Position numbers and translations under genes: made by a program. From Desmodesmus armatus (lineage: Eukaryota; Chlorophyta; Chlorophyceae; Sphaeropleales; Scenedesmaceae), in the NCBI GenBank assembly GCA_007449985.2, contig VIIQ02000601.1, positions 186,001 to 250,000 of the forward strand: a stretch of 64,000 bases of DNA. The letters run 5' to 3'. Below, piece after piece: positions 45,601 through 55,574 of the stretch. How positions within the stretch are numbered: position 1 is the stretch's first letter; every line of letters begins with the position of its first letter. Below the pieces are notes generated by a model, which saw only the letters and a program-made list of their open reading frames with translations, was not told the origin of the DNA and did not search any database.

Positions 45601-46634
45601 CGTGTCGGTGGCTGTCCCTGGCAGCTAGTTGGTGGGCCAAGCTGGCAGCCATGGAGCCCGACCGGCTGGCCCACCAGGTGTGGTTAGCGGACATAGACAT
45701 GATGTTGAAAGGGTGCGTCAACTGTTGGACTTTCTGTTTGTTGGAAGGATTGGAAGATATTGGCTTTGTGGAGGGGGACCTGTGGCGCTCAGGCACACCG
45801 GGGGTGACTGTTGATTCCATCAAAGCCATCAACATCACCAAGGAAGCGGTGATGCAGGCTGCCTTGCGATATCAGGCGGCCCACTGGCAGGCTGTCGTTC
45901 TTGCTAGCGCTGACCCTAGGGCAGGTGTGTCACTCAGCACCCATCTTAGGACGCATGCCGCATGGGTGCATGCCCTTGAGGCCAATGTAGTACATGGGAG
46001 GGACAATGCCCCGAGCTTCCATCAGCTATGCTTGCCTAGGGGGATCTTGCGGTGTTTGGGACGGTACCGGCTTGGCGGGCACCACTTGAGTGGACGCCTG
46101 CATGGTGGGGGACAACAGCATGGGCGAACCTGCCCCCTCTGCTCTGGTAGGGGGTTGCGTGCTGAGTGGCATGACACACTTGTAGCCAGGTGTGGGGGGG
46201 ACAGGCCTGAGGACTTGCTGCATTTTGTCTTAGAGTGCCCCGCATATGATCATATCAGGGACAAGTATGCTTCAGTATTTGCCTATGGTGGTGGGGACTC
46301 AGTGCAGCGGTGCATGCAGCTAGTGTTCGGCACCACCCACCAAACTCAGCTGGCCCGTTGCATTGCAGCTATGGACGTGTATAGAAGGCACCTGCTAGGT
46401 AAGGGCAATCTGTTTGGGGTGCGCCCTATTCAGCAACCGGACGGCTATGTGGCTGTTATGCCCTACCCAGCCTGCTTGCACCGTGCGACAAGCTTACCCC
46501 TGTCTACGCAGTTGCTCAGGCTCGGGGTTCGGCACTCTGATACCTTAGCATTGGCAGCAGGAGCACTGGTAGTAGCTGTGATGTGGGTCCTGCTCTGCCT
46601 GCTAGCACAGCAAATGATTGGCTTGATGTGTTGA
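42669..46634 (+). CDS. LINE ORF2, endonuclease-reverse transcriptase
   Basis: About 1321 codons without a break. Residues 1-300 are the apurinic-type endonuclease (CFLETMWEAGGWG, VLCMGDLNVRVGEL, ELASKDHAALSV, holding the catalytic Glu, Asp-x-Asn and His). The reverse transcriptase follows, with VTPVPKPQAS and YRPIGVGSVFGRVLDRIL, TQCGFRGKYGCLDALF, AVFVDFRKAFDLV, GTRQGSELSPLLFGLFMDLL, and catalytic VMYADDVNLLAW. Near the C-terminus is a Cys/His segment (CPLCSGRGLRAEWHD, LLHFVLECPAYDHIRDKY). The last about 40 residues (LALAAGALVVAVMWVLLCLL) would form a membrane helix, which is odd for this protein. All catalytic motifs are present, so the copy may be active if ORF1 is expressed. Translation probably couples through the TGATG overlap. 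Confidence 0.92.
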   Translation: MEFRAFCINVGGRADERIPFTLDQHRDNPYDMYCFLETMWEAGGWGNVCFHGYQAHHCTRPAPVVRTAGRPSGGITVLLREDSPILGASTPVRVRMDASTGIVGITSDLHAITIAVCYFSPPNSNVYESGLVDAQYLQALYDCMHEAIDAGRHVLCMGDLNVRVGELTDDVQGVPMDAGPVAGLAGPVTSTVPAARQSQDRKVDNHAEGLMLGLNTCGCVLLNGRAPGDEMGRSTCFVNNGSSVVDYGIVSSGLYDSVRSFQVLDRPGELASKDHAALSVCINMQQALQAAAPTGARCPRTLRPRGQQRREYIEALHSREADLASLRAAVDAGTTSWGDAVTRLVAITRAAATETLQSHGRSPAPGSHAPWFTRDCAQARDNFRAAWQAWWRASQQQLDPLVVAGLHTTMIACRRTYKQVNRHAKRTYEHKYLQDLIETYFSDHQRDFWKVLKGGRGGTCPVADVHEWTGHFDSIMGAQPVEQQLTAEELDTRATLYDACRRDAALFEDLNHPVTVSEVGQILGTLPTGKAPDLQGLTCELLKAPAADSGAADTAAVEGGELSYGCPPFVECVTSVMHKALTSASGGGCDELMCSKVTPVPKPQASQAPSDKDCYRPIGVGSVFGRVLDRILHRRFDRIVEREGIRAPTQCGFRGKYGCLDALFTMQHLISQVQWTGQGSSPQRSRLWAVFVDFRKAFDLVRRDLLIARCRELGVHGPFLEAVTALYDRVLVRVCVNGRLGPAFQTHRGTRQGSELSPLLFGLFMDLLHELILRRVPGAGPVIGNLRVPDVMYADDVNLLAWACHHIQQLLDCLSLFCRLFDMEVNLAKTHVVVFRRPGVTCPTDVLTYRGHALRYEDSCTYLGLQLHATKGFDTASGQLASKGRKALFGLLHLLRLHHISQGDLRMRMFDILVDPVLSYGAHIWGPSMCHKWLTDAYAGRACEADDVHFLFLRELYGAHRTASRDVLLRDTHRASLPCRWLSLAASWWAKLAAMEPDRLAHQVWLADIDMMLKGCVNCWTFCLLEGLEDIGFVEGDLWRSGTPGVTVDSIKAINITKEAVMQAALRYQAAHWQAVVLASADPRAGVSLSTHLRTHAAWVHALEANVVHGRDNAPSFHQLCLPRGILRCLGRYRLGGHHLSGRLHGGGQQHGRTCPLCSGRGLRAEWHDTLVARCGGDRPEDLLHFVLECPAYDHIRDKYASVFAYGGGDSVQRCMQLVFGTTHQTQLARCIAAMDVYRRHLLGKGNLFGVRPIQQPDGYVAVMPYPACLHRATSLPLSTQLLRLGVRHSDTLALAAGALVVAVMWVLLCLLAQQMIGLMC

Positions 46635-47034
46635 CTTCTGCCTATGTTGAGACTTGTCTGAAAGACTGACCCATGTGTGTGCGTGCACGGTGTGTGGAGA
46701 CTACCAGCTTGCAGCTGAGTCATGAATGCACGATCCTATACCTGGTGTGTGTGGCAGTTGCCCTTGGTGGTGTTTTTTTTTGGGGGGCTGGTCTTGTTTG
46801 CCGGTCTTGCTGCAGGTTTTTCTTGCAGGTGTGTCTTCCCAGTTCATCCCGTGTGGAGAGTACCGCTCAGCGGTGAAAGTATCCACTTGTAACAACCTCC
46901 CCCCCATTTGTGCAAAGGGAACAGACGTGGTGCTTCCCTGTCTTGCCCCCCCCCCCCCCCCCCCTTCGGGCTGCCGGCCCCGCCCTGCCCCACACAACAC
47001 CTGCCTGCCCCACACAGTGGCCCTGCTCAGCCAC
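46635..47034. other. LINE 3' UTR and convergent Ycf36 3' end
   Basis: LINE 3' UTR up to about 46.9 kb, then a C homopolymer of about 18 bases at 46947-46964. No TGTAA for the Ycf36 gene was found before the LINE, so the insertion may have changed its 3' end. Confidence 0.4.
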
Positions 47035-49291
47035 TCACTCAAATATGGACTTGTCACCAAGATCATCCTTCACTGGCTGTGTATACTTGCGTGCAGCAAA
47101 CACACCCCCAGCCCCACACACGCCAGCCAGCAGCACAGCCTGTATCTGCGGAGCCACAAAGTCGCCTGCAGGAAGGCACAACCGATGCAGGCCAGTCAGC
47201 AACGATGTCAGCTGAAATGCACAGAGTGTGGTTTGCATATTGATACAACGGCACGTACTGCAAGCATGTCTGCTGACGACCAAGCTGACCTAGGGCTGAG
47301 CGGTTGAGCTTCCAAAGGGGCTGAGTGTTCAAGCTGAGATGACTGAAACTTATTGAAGAGTGTCCAGCCCTGCCGTTTCTGTGCTGACACACGGAGAGAC
47401 GACTGCATCAAATGTAATGCAGTGATGAGAAAACTGCACCAGCCGCAGCAGCACACCTCCTAAGTGGCTGAGGCACAGGAGGGGTAGCAGCAAGGCCAGC
47501 CCTGCGGCCTCAGGCTTGCCGTAACACAGACCTGCAGGCAGCAAGCCGCAACAGAGCGAGGAACAGCTCGGAACACTGCACTCCTCAATGCACAGTATGC
47601 GACAGCAACTGTACCTGGCTGCAACTGTTGTTCACTGCACCAATCATGCAGTGCACCATGATGTGCACACAAGCAGCAAGGTGCCAGCAGCCATAAGGAA
47701 TCAGCAGAGACTGAACATAAGCTTCCTCTATTCATGTATTCTATGCATGTACCCCAACAAAGGAGCCACCTGACAAAACACTCACCCTCCTTGATTGCTA
47801 CGCCCGTGACAGCTGCTGCAGCAGGCCCCACAAACCATATGGTCCAAGGCTGCTGTGCAATGGTCAGTGGCAGTGGCTGCTCAGGCTGTTGTGAGGCAAC
47901 AAACAGCGCACCCAGCACACCCAACAGCCACAGCACCTGCAGCAGAGCACAACAGTCAACACCAAACAGCAACAGGGTGAGGGCACAGCACCAAGCAGGG
48001 GCTGACATGGCCAGTCCAGTAAGCACAGATGGAGAGCCTGTCCTGCTTGTGAAAAGGTGGAGTAAAGCTAAGAACATCTGACAGGGCGCCAATGTGTACA
48101 CCCTGCCTACCACCCAAACCTGCAGGAGCCAGGCTTCAGCACCACCACTGTTCCAGCGAGCAGGGGCGGAACGCTGAGCACCACCTGACCAAAAAACCAC
48201 TGTCAGCACTGGGTGCTGATTGACACTGATGCCCACAAGCACTAACACCACAGAAGCACCCTACAACCCACCCATGGATGTCACCCACCACTCACAAGGC
48301 CTTGGACCTCTGTTAGGACCGCTAGGCACCCCTCCCACACACATCTGCCCACCTGCAACGCTTTCTTGAGTGGGTCAACATAGATGTGTATCTGCACCAG
48401 GCTGACACCGAGGCCAAGTGCGCCTAGGACACACAGCGGGTTGAGCAGGGCAGCTGCAGCATCACTGCCTCCTGCAGTACTGCTGATGACAGAAGACCCA
48501 ACAAACGCTGCAGACAAGAGAGCAGCAGGGATAGCAGGCAGGGTGTGTTGAAACAAATGTGACCTGGGGTCAACAGCCTCGGTAGCTGTGATACTGTTGG
48601 TGGTGTCACCTGGCGAAACCCAAAAAGTGATGGTGCAGTCTAGGCCAAGGCAGCTTCTGGGGCACCACAACAGGGGGCTGCGGGCAGGGCTTCAGAAGAT
48701 AGAAACGTGCATGTAAGAGCTGCGCAGAGGGGTGATAATGACTTTGATTGGTCTTGCATGGCCCAAACAGGCAGCTGCATGTGCAGTTGCTGTTCAGAGA
48801 GGCGACTCACCTACAGCAGTGGCGGTGAGCCCGACCCGGTACGTCAGCACCTCAAACTCGTCTGCAGGCTCGATGCTCCAGGGCCCAAACATACCCTGGT
48901 ACACCTCACGACCTGCAGCAGTACGTGCTGTTGTTTGACTCCATGAGGACAATTTGCTGCCGGTGCCCATGAATGAATGCAGAAGGAAGCTGTGCTGGCC
49001 CAACATGTACATCAAACGTCACATGCAAACCTGCCTTTTGGTTAACAGAGGCATAATTCAGCTTTGGAAGGTACCTGAGCTTCCATCCTCTGCTGAGGCG
49101 TGGCACACATGTCGCAGGTGTCTCCACTGCTGTTGCTGTGGTTTACTCAGAGATACAGACTGCCTGGGCCGCCTGGCAGCTGCAGAAACTGCTGGATGCT
49201 TACAACACAACTGCATTCTGAGTAGGGCCACAGGCGCTTGGGTCCACAGACTGAAGTGGGTGGTGATCGATCGGGTCAGTGTCAGTGTCAC
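47035..49291 (-). CDS. Ycf36/DUF2301 plastid membrane protein
   Basis: Six exons (49291-49075, 48912-48811, 48507-48353, 47936-47786, 47531-47457, 47165-47035) close to 276 residues. The first 70 residues (MTLTLTRSITTHFSLW, many Arg/Gln/Ser, then VCHASAEDGSSG) look like a chloroplast transit peptide. The mature part matches the DUF2301 family, which is plastid-encoded as ycf36 in some algae: EVYQGMFGPWSIEPADEFEV, YRVGLTATAVAF, LVQIHIYVDPLKKALQ, VTGVAIKEGLCYGKPEA, LALLLPLLCLSHLGG and KYTQPVKDDLGDKSIFE. About five hydrophobic helices are visible. The biochemical role is unknown. Here the gene is nuclear with spliceosomal introns, so it has been transferred from the plastid or cyanobacterial ancestor. 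Confidence 0.88.
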
Positions 49292-49793
49292 AGCTCCAAC
49301 AGCAAAACGTCTTCAACTCTTCGAACAATGATTCCTAATGTTGGGCGCAGTAGACTGATGACAGCCGACGAACTTGAGCGGGCAGTCCCGTGCAGTCCAA
49401 TGCTTTTTGACAACTGGACAGCCTGTCATATGTGTTACGCCGACAGAAGTGCCCCCAAGCCTTGTTCCGCACTGACTTGGTGCTGCTGAACAACAACACC
49501 CAACAAGCCAAGCAACTTAAGACAGAGCCTCTGTCGTGCAGGGTGAGGAACGTGCATACACTGTGCCCAGCCAGGAGTGCACATAATGCAGATGGTGCCA
49601 GACAGATTGCGCATGCCAGCCGACAATGACTGAATGCAGCAGAAGTACATACACACGGTGCTATGCATTTCAGCACAGCATACCACCCCCAAAGTGCTGC
49701 CAGATCATGGCACTACACATAAGACGATATTCCAAGCGGCAGCGGAAGGCTGCTGCTGCTTGCTGAGCAGAAACTCCATGCTGCGCAACAGGG
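49292..49793. other. Spacer between Ycf36 start and HIRAN stop
   Basis: About 500 bases that should contain the Ycf36 promoter and the HIRAN 3' UTR on the minus strand. No gene was seen. Confidence 0.4.
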
Positions 49794-50087
49794 TCATGGT
49801 GCAGAAGCAGCAGCAGCAGCCTCAGGTATCCGTGAGCACAGCGTGCGCAGCAGTCCTGCGGCATCTGGGGGCACAAACACCCACCCTTCCTGCAGCATCG
49901 ACTGACGCCGGCAGCCTGCATACGCTAAATACCTCACAACATCCACCAACCGCCACTGTGTGAACACGCCAAGCCACTTCACAGCTTGCTGCTGCTCTGC
50001 TGCAAGCTCCTCAACCGCTGCCGCCGCTGCTGCTGCATGGGCAGCATGCAGCGCTTCCACCTCCCTGTTGGCCGTTGGCACCTCCCC

Positions 50088-50121
<34 letters not shown>

Positions 50122-51824
50122 GGATGCTCCTGTCCTGCAATGCCGTGGGTGTCTCTACTGCCGTTGGCTGCAGGAAAGCCCAGCACACTATCACCAGCAG
50201 CTGCAGTATGCGGCAGCTGCAGGACAGGTGCTAAGTGTGCTAGCTGGTCCGCAGCAGCAGCAAGATCCTGACTAAGATCACACAGCGGCTGACAGATAGG
50301 GATAAGTGCTGCAAGTTGCACCTGTTTGTTGGTGTAATCAAACCGCCACTGGGGTACTAACTGCCGCGCAAATGCATCTGGGCCTCCCATGCCTGTGAGT
50401 GCACAGCGTGAGCGGTACTGCTGCTCCAGTACCAGCTGCTGTAAGGCTGCCCAGGTGTTGTTGTCCTGCTTCAGAGCCTGCATCCGTGCAGTGACCACCA
50501 CACAACGATACACAGGTGATAAGGAATGAAGGCGGTGCAACCTGTAGGCGAAGAGTGTAGCCTGTTGTCTCATCACTAGTATCGCTACTCAAAACGCAAG
50601 TCGCAACAGTAAGTCCACTTGCGACAGGTGCATGCCAGTGCCCCTTCAAGGGGCAAGTTGTGAGCCCGGCCTCTGACAGCCTTACATGTCTTGGTGGCAC
50701 ACCCCGCATCGACCCCCAAATCAGTTGCAGCTAGCATAAGCAAACCCTGACAACCCAAAACTCCCTCCCTTGCACGAGCGCTTCAGATCGTTTCCTCCCT
50801 GCCCAGCCATCACCTGCTCTGCTTGCTGCTGCCAGCTATCTGGCAGGAGGTCCATGCAGAGGCCATGCAGCAGCGGCTTGCATTCCACAGAGGCCCCCCA
50901 CGGGGACGTGTTCTCAGTGCCAGCGCAACCCACTGACAACACGCGGCCAAAGCACGTCTGCAGGACAGGCATACACGGATAGGAGAGGTAAGCTTGCGGG
51001 GGGGGGGGGGGGGGGGGATGCTGTGCTTGATGGCAGGGAATGCTGCTGCTTGCAGAGCCCTGCGTGAAATTCAAGTGACCTGGCACCTGCTGCAGTCACT
51101 GCCAAACTCACAGCCGAGCCGGGGGGGGGGGGGGGGTGTCCCACAAAAACACCTGGACCTCATGACTGGTTGGTGAAGGGAAACTCTGCTGTACAAAGCG
51201 CAGTACAAAATGCGCTGCTTGAGGCTGCAGCACACTGTGCACTCCCAAGCTAGCTGCAGAAACAATGCCAATAAGCTTGGTATCTCCAGTGCCCCCGGCG
51301 GCCCCCTTGATCCTGACAACATCCAGTGCTAAGGGCTGTGGGGCGCCCCCCACGCAGCTCACCTGCAGTGGCCAGTGATGTGCAGCAGCATACTTAGGGA
51401 TGTACCCCAGCTGCTGCATGCCTGCTGTGTACACTGCGACTGCGTTGTTGTCTACCGGGTTGCTGGGCTCCTTGCAGAAGATGACACCCTGGCCGGGCTG
51501 CAGCTGCTGGATCAGCTGCTGTCTGTTATCGAATGTAACACCCTTGAGCTTCAGCGCCTTGTTGAAAGTGGGTACTCGCAGCAGCTCCAGCCTCCATGCA
51601 GCTACTAACTGCATGTCATCAGTCAATGAGGGTGTCGTGTTTGGGGTGCTGGGCACATGGCTGGTGCTGATGCTACTGCTGCATCGCAGAAGAGCACCCC
51701 TTGGAGTGCCCAATGCATGCACAGCCACAGGGGTCGGATAGAGGCGTCCTGGAGCCAGCATGTGTGCAAGTATACGCATAAGCAACTGCAAGACAGCCAA
51801 TGAGCTGTATCTGCTCAAGCACAA
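49794..51824 (-). CDS. HIRAN-domain protein
   Basis: Four exons (51824-51363, 51335-51153, 50957-50814, 50477-49794) join in phase 0 throughout to 490 residues. Residues about 90-155 are a HIRAN domain (KGVTFDNRQQLIQQLQPGQG, VIFCKEPSNPVDNNAVAVYT, GMQQLGYIPKYAA). HIRAN binds DNA 3' ends in HLTF/Rad5 helicases, but no helicase or RING is present here. The last exon holds KQDNNTWAALQQLVLEQQYR, RCALTGMGGPD, PQWRFDYTNKQVQLAAL and ICQPLCDLSQDL, reminiscent of a His-Asn-His-like fold without clear metal ligands, then a poly-Gln tract and WLGVFTQWRLVDVVRYLAYA. The Arg-rich N-terminus (MRILAHMLAPGRLYPTPVAV) could target an organelle. Function is not known; a DNA-maintenance role is inferred from HIRAN alone. 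Confidence 0.78.
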
Positions 51825-52207
51825 CTGCTACTGCTGTTGTTGTGCAGTGAACTGACACCCAGCGGCTCGTCTCACACGAACGTGTGCCTCATTGGCCGCA
51901 CTGTAGAACACATTCGCATACGTTACGTTGAACGTTGAGCTTTCCACTTTCCAGTGTCCGAGGTTTTGGGCCGTAGCAACATGTACACAAGGAAGCGCAA
52001 AAAGGCAACCAAGCGAAGTGATTGAAAGATAATATGAGATGACTTGCTGACAGGAGGCTGATCCCATCCAGATCGCTGCTGATTTGCTGTCCTGCTACTG
52101 CCAGGCTGTCATGTGCCAGCACTGGGCCAACGCCACTCCTGCCCTGCAGCCCTCTGTTACACAGTCAGCACTCTTCTGTTACACATTCATCACTCTCAAC
52201 CAAACCC
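51825..52207. other. Spacer between HIRAN start and LPA3 stop
   Basis: Contains the LPA3 3' UTR and the HIRAN promoter, both minus strand. Confidence 0.4.
52157..52183 (-). terminator. Two TGTAA poly(A) signals, LPA3-like gene
   Basis: TTACA at 52179-52183 and 52157-52161 gives TGTAA on the coding strand, 25 and 47 bases after the stop codon. Confidence 0.5.
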
Positions 52208-55128
52208 TCACATCCTCCAGTCCTTGTTCTGCTCCAACGCACTGTCATCCTCAAACCACGTGCTGGTCTTGTAGCCGCGGCGCAGGAATGCCATCGTGCT
52301 GCCTGCCTCCTCTGTGTTGAGCCCCATGGCGGCCATGAGCTCCTCCTTCACATCACCCAGGTTGTACCGCACACGGTCCTCAGCAATGCATGCATAATCC
52401 CCATTGTCCTGCTTGAGCATCACCTGTGAACAAGCACAGGAAGCAGCACACCCACGCAGAAACTGAGTCTTGGCTGGGTCAAGCACGCACTGATTGAGAC
52501 ATGTTTCCAGCACAGTGTAAGCATGTCCACAGCAGGAAACAGCTTCATGTGTTTCAACCAGGTCACCTGGATGATACCACTCACAAAACACTAGCCTAGT
52601 CACACATGATGTGATATGGCCTCCGGCAATTATTTGGGGAAAGCGCCAAACCTACCTGCCATGGTCCAGGGTACTCCCTGAAGAGTGCACCCGAGTAGTT
52701 GATGATGAAGGGAGCCACAGGCACGCTCTTGGAGTAGTCACGTGGACGCAGGAAGAACACCGGCCGCAGCTTGGACAGGAACCTACAGCAGCAGGCGACA
52801 CACAGAGCTGACAACCTGCAGGCGGGTGGCCATGGCCATACAGCGCCTGTCCTGTAATGCACCAGTGTTGACCTACTATCATAACATTGTAGCAAAACGA
52901 CCTGACGATACTAAGAGCCCAGTACAGAACAACAAAAGCAAGTCAGCTACAGAGTGTACAGGGTAATCATGTCGTGTCGTGTCGTGCTGTGCTACTGACC
53001 TGTACTGCATGTCCTTGGGTGGGAAGCTCACAAGGCCCAAGTCACCGCGCAGTGTGTCCAGCTCAATGTTCCACGTCACAACAGGCTTGCCCTTAGCAAC
53101 CTGCAGGCAGGACATAAGGCACAGCAGCATACCAGCTGGCACAAAAGAGACTGGCAGCGAAACCATATTTGCCTGGAAGTGACAGGATGCTACTGCTGCT
53201 AAGCGCCTGTCTGACTGGATGGCAGCTGCCAATTTGAGCAGCAAACTCTCAGCCAAGCGATGTGGTACGCCCCTTCGCGCGTACTCAAAAACTGGTAGGA
53301 GACTACCAATCAGTCGTAACGCCCCCAGCCCCCAATCAAGAGTCTTGCAAATTTGGCAGCGGGCACGTCCCTGCAAACTGACCTGCTGCACGTACTCTTC
53401 CAAGGACGGCAAGTCAATGCATGACAGGTTGCACACAATGTACACATCAGCAGCAGCACCTGCAGCAGCACAACCCAGCAGTTTAGTCCAGCAGCGCCAC
53501 AACCAAACACTGCAACCCAGCCCGAACCACCAGGCTTCTGTTCAGCTGCACACCCAAGCCTAAATACGCGACACGCCACTGTGGTACACTCAGCAATAAG
53601 TCAGCTGCACGGGAGCGGGTATCGAAGCAAGAACCGTTCCCTGGGCGCGGTTGTGGCAGCTCAGCCCTACTGCTGACAGAACATTATCCACTTGCTGGTC
53701 CTGCCCTTCCAACACGCACCAGCGGCGGCTGACTCTGGGGCCTGTCCAGCAAAGAGTGCCTGGAAGCCTGACAGCAGGTCACCCTGCTTGTGCTCCTTCA
53801 AGTGACCCAGGGTGGCTCCAGGTATCAACTCAAGCGTAGCCTTGACCCTGAATACAGGAGGCAACAACAGCAGCAGCAAGCGACGTTGCTGCAGGCGCTG
53901 ATGACAGCTTATCATGCAACGCTGCGCTGCTGGCTGCATGGTGCTGGAATACTGTGGTGTAAGGTAACTGGGAAATCGTGGTTCAAGGGCAGCTGCCAAA
54001 CAAGCTGCTGCTCCTATAAAACAACGCCAGCAGACTTTGCAAACTGGCCCACTGCTGAAAGACAAATGCTGCAGTACACATGTGTGATCTGACTTGGAAG
54101 ACCTGACATATGCCTGCTGCTTGTGTATGTCTGCTGCTGGCAGCTTTTGGACAGAGGCAGAGGCTGGGCAGAGTAGCAAGCGTTGGCAAAGCTGCAGTGC
54201 TGGTCGGGCGCACAGGCCAGGACTAGCTGCACTCACAATTTGTATGACCGCGCGTACTCTCCATAGTCTGGGGCAACAATGTGCACCTTGCGGCCTGCTG
54301 CAACCATCTGTACAGACAAATGAAGGGCCAGCGCAGGGGTTTTGGGGTGGTGGGTTTGAAGTTTACGTGTGTTGGACGGGGTTGATGCTGTCAAGGTTGC
54401 ATTATAAGGTTCTGTAATCCCAGCTGCTGTCCCAGCTGCTGCCAATTGTGTCAAACCATCCTCCCAGAGGGCTGCAATCTGGGGGCCAGGCGGCGGTACA
54501 TCAGCCAGCACACATGAGCAACACAAGGCTGGCAAATTGGTAGAGAGGTTGACATACACGGGTGCCATATGCCTGGATGGCTTGACCACAGTTGTGCTGT
54601 GCGTCCTGCATGCCACCCACCTGCCTTGCTGCTGACAGAGCAAACTGGATGTTGGAGTCGATGTACAGGTCAGAGCTGCCCTTGTAAGCTGCAAACAACA
54701 AGCAACAAAACACACATACTTCAGGCAGCCTGCAACTACGACAGTGCCACAGCCTGCCGTTGCTGTTGCTGCCTGTGGAGCTCAAGGAGTGCCTGCCCCC
54801 CTCCCTCCCCCCTCTCACCATCGATGTTGGCCGGCACTGCTGGGAACTCGACCTCCATCAACGTGATGCCATCGTCAATAGCTGATAGGATTGAGTTTGT
54901 GGCATCCTTCACCAGCTCTGCATATGACTCTGGCCTGTATGTCATCCTGCCTGCTGACTTTTGCTCCTTGGCTGCCTGTGGCTCAGCACTGCATACTGTC
55001 GTGAGCCTCTGCCTGCTAGCAGAGCCGCTGCTGAAGGGCCGAACTGATTTAGTGGCTCTTAAAGAACCGCCAAATCGACATGCTGGCTGAATGCGACGTG
55101 AGACGTCGAGACAGGAGGACTGCATCAT
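52208..55128 (-). CDS. LPA3: LPA3-like plastid protein (DUF1995), photosystem II accumulation
   Basis: Eight exons (55128-54819, 54688-54621, 54307-54237, 53847-53720, 53459-53383, 53100-53000, 52782-52656, 52423-52208) close exactly to 365 residues. A transit-peptide-like N-terminus ([20 protein letters not shown]) precedes [20 protein letters not shown] and [20 protein letters not shown]. Then come [98 protein letters not shown] and [16 protein letters not shown]. This is the DUF1995 pattern of land-plant LPA3 (Low PSII Accumulation 3), a stromal factor that helps CP43 assemble into photosystem II. The assignment rests on strong sequence likeness; the role in this alga is inferred. It is divergent from the BBD-like gene. 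Confidence 0.9.
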
Positions 55129-55574
55129 GTGGGTGGATAGAGGGGGTGAATGTGAGGACCGGTGTGAGGGGCAGGCGGGATGTGAATTAAGTGTGTAGAT
55201 GTCAATCAAAACTACTGGCCATGCGACGCTGCTCCCATGCTACATCTTGATTGTGACGGTTGTGGGGTGTGACAAAGAGAGACATCAGCCAACTGGACCA
55301 GGGGTGTGGTAGAGTGGCAATGTCGGTATCAAGAAGGAACGTCATTGCCGCCTGAGCTGGTCACGATTCTTCCGAGTCTCTGATTTGCTCTGTCCACCTG
55401 TTGGGTTGCTGTGCTGAACGCGTTTTGTCCCTGACAGGCAGTGCTTGGCGCCAGAGTACTGTGCTCAGCGCAGATTCGGCTATAAGTCCAAGTGTCAACA
55501 CTTGCTGAAGGCCTTTTGGGTGCTGGTCCCAGCCCTAAGATACCAGTCACAGTGCCAGCAGGGCTTCGTCAGGC
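55129..55574. promoter_or_regulatory. Divergent promoter region, LPA3-like / BBD-like genes
   Basis: 446 bases between two divergent start codons. Both transcripts must start here. No TATA box stands out. Confidence 0.4.

Larger units (their letters stand above)
39430..46900 (+). mobile_element. L1-like LINE, nearly full length
   Basis: A two-ORF non-LTR retrotransposon: a Gln-rich coiled-coil ORF1 with a conserved C-terminal domain, then an ORF2 with apurinic-type endonuclease and reverse transcriptase. There is no LTR, integrase or RNase H. Downstream of ORF2 is a T/G-rich 3' UTR, and CACTTGTAAC at 46886 is the likely 3' end by analogy with the TGTAA ends of the other copies. I could not define a target duplication, so both borders are estimates. 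It lies about 130 bases from the stop of the convergent Ycf36 gene. Confidence 0.85.
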
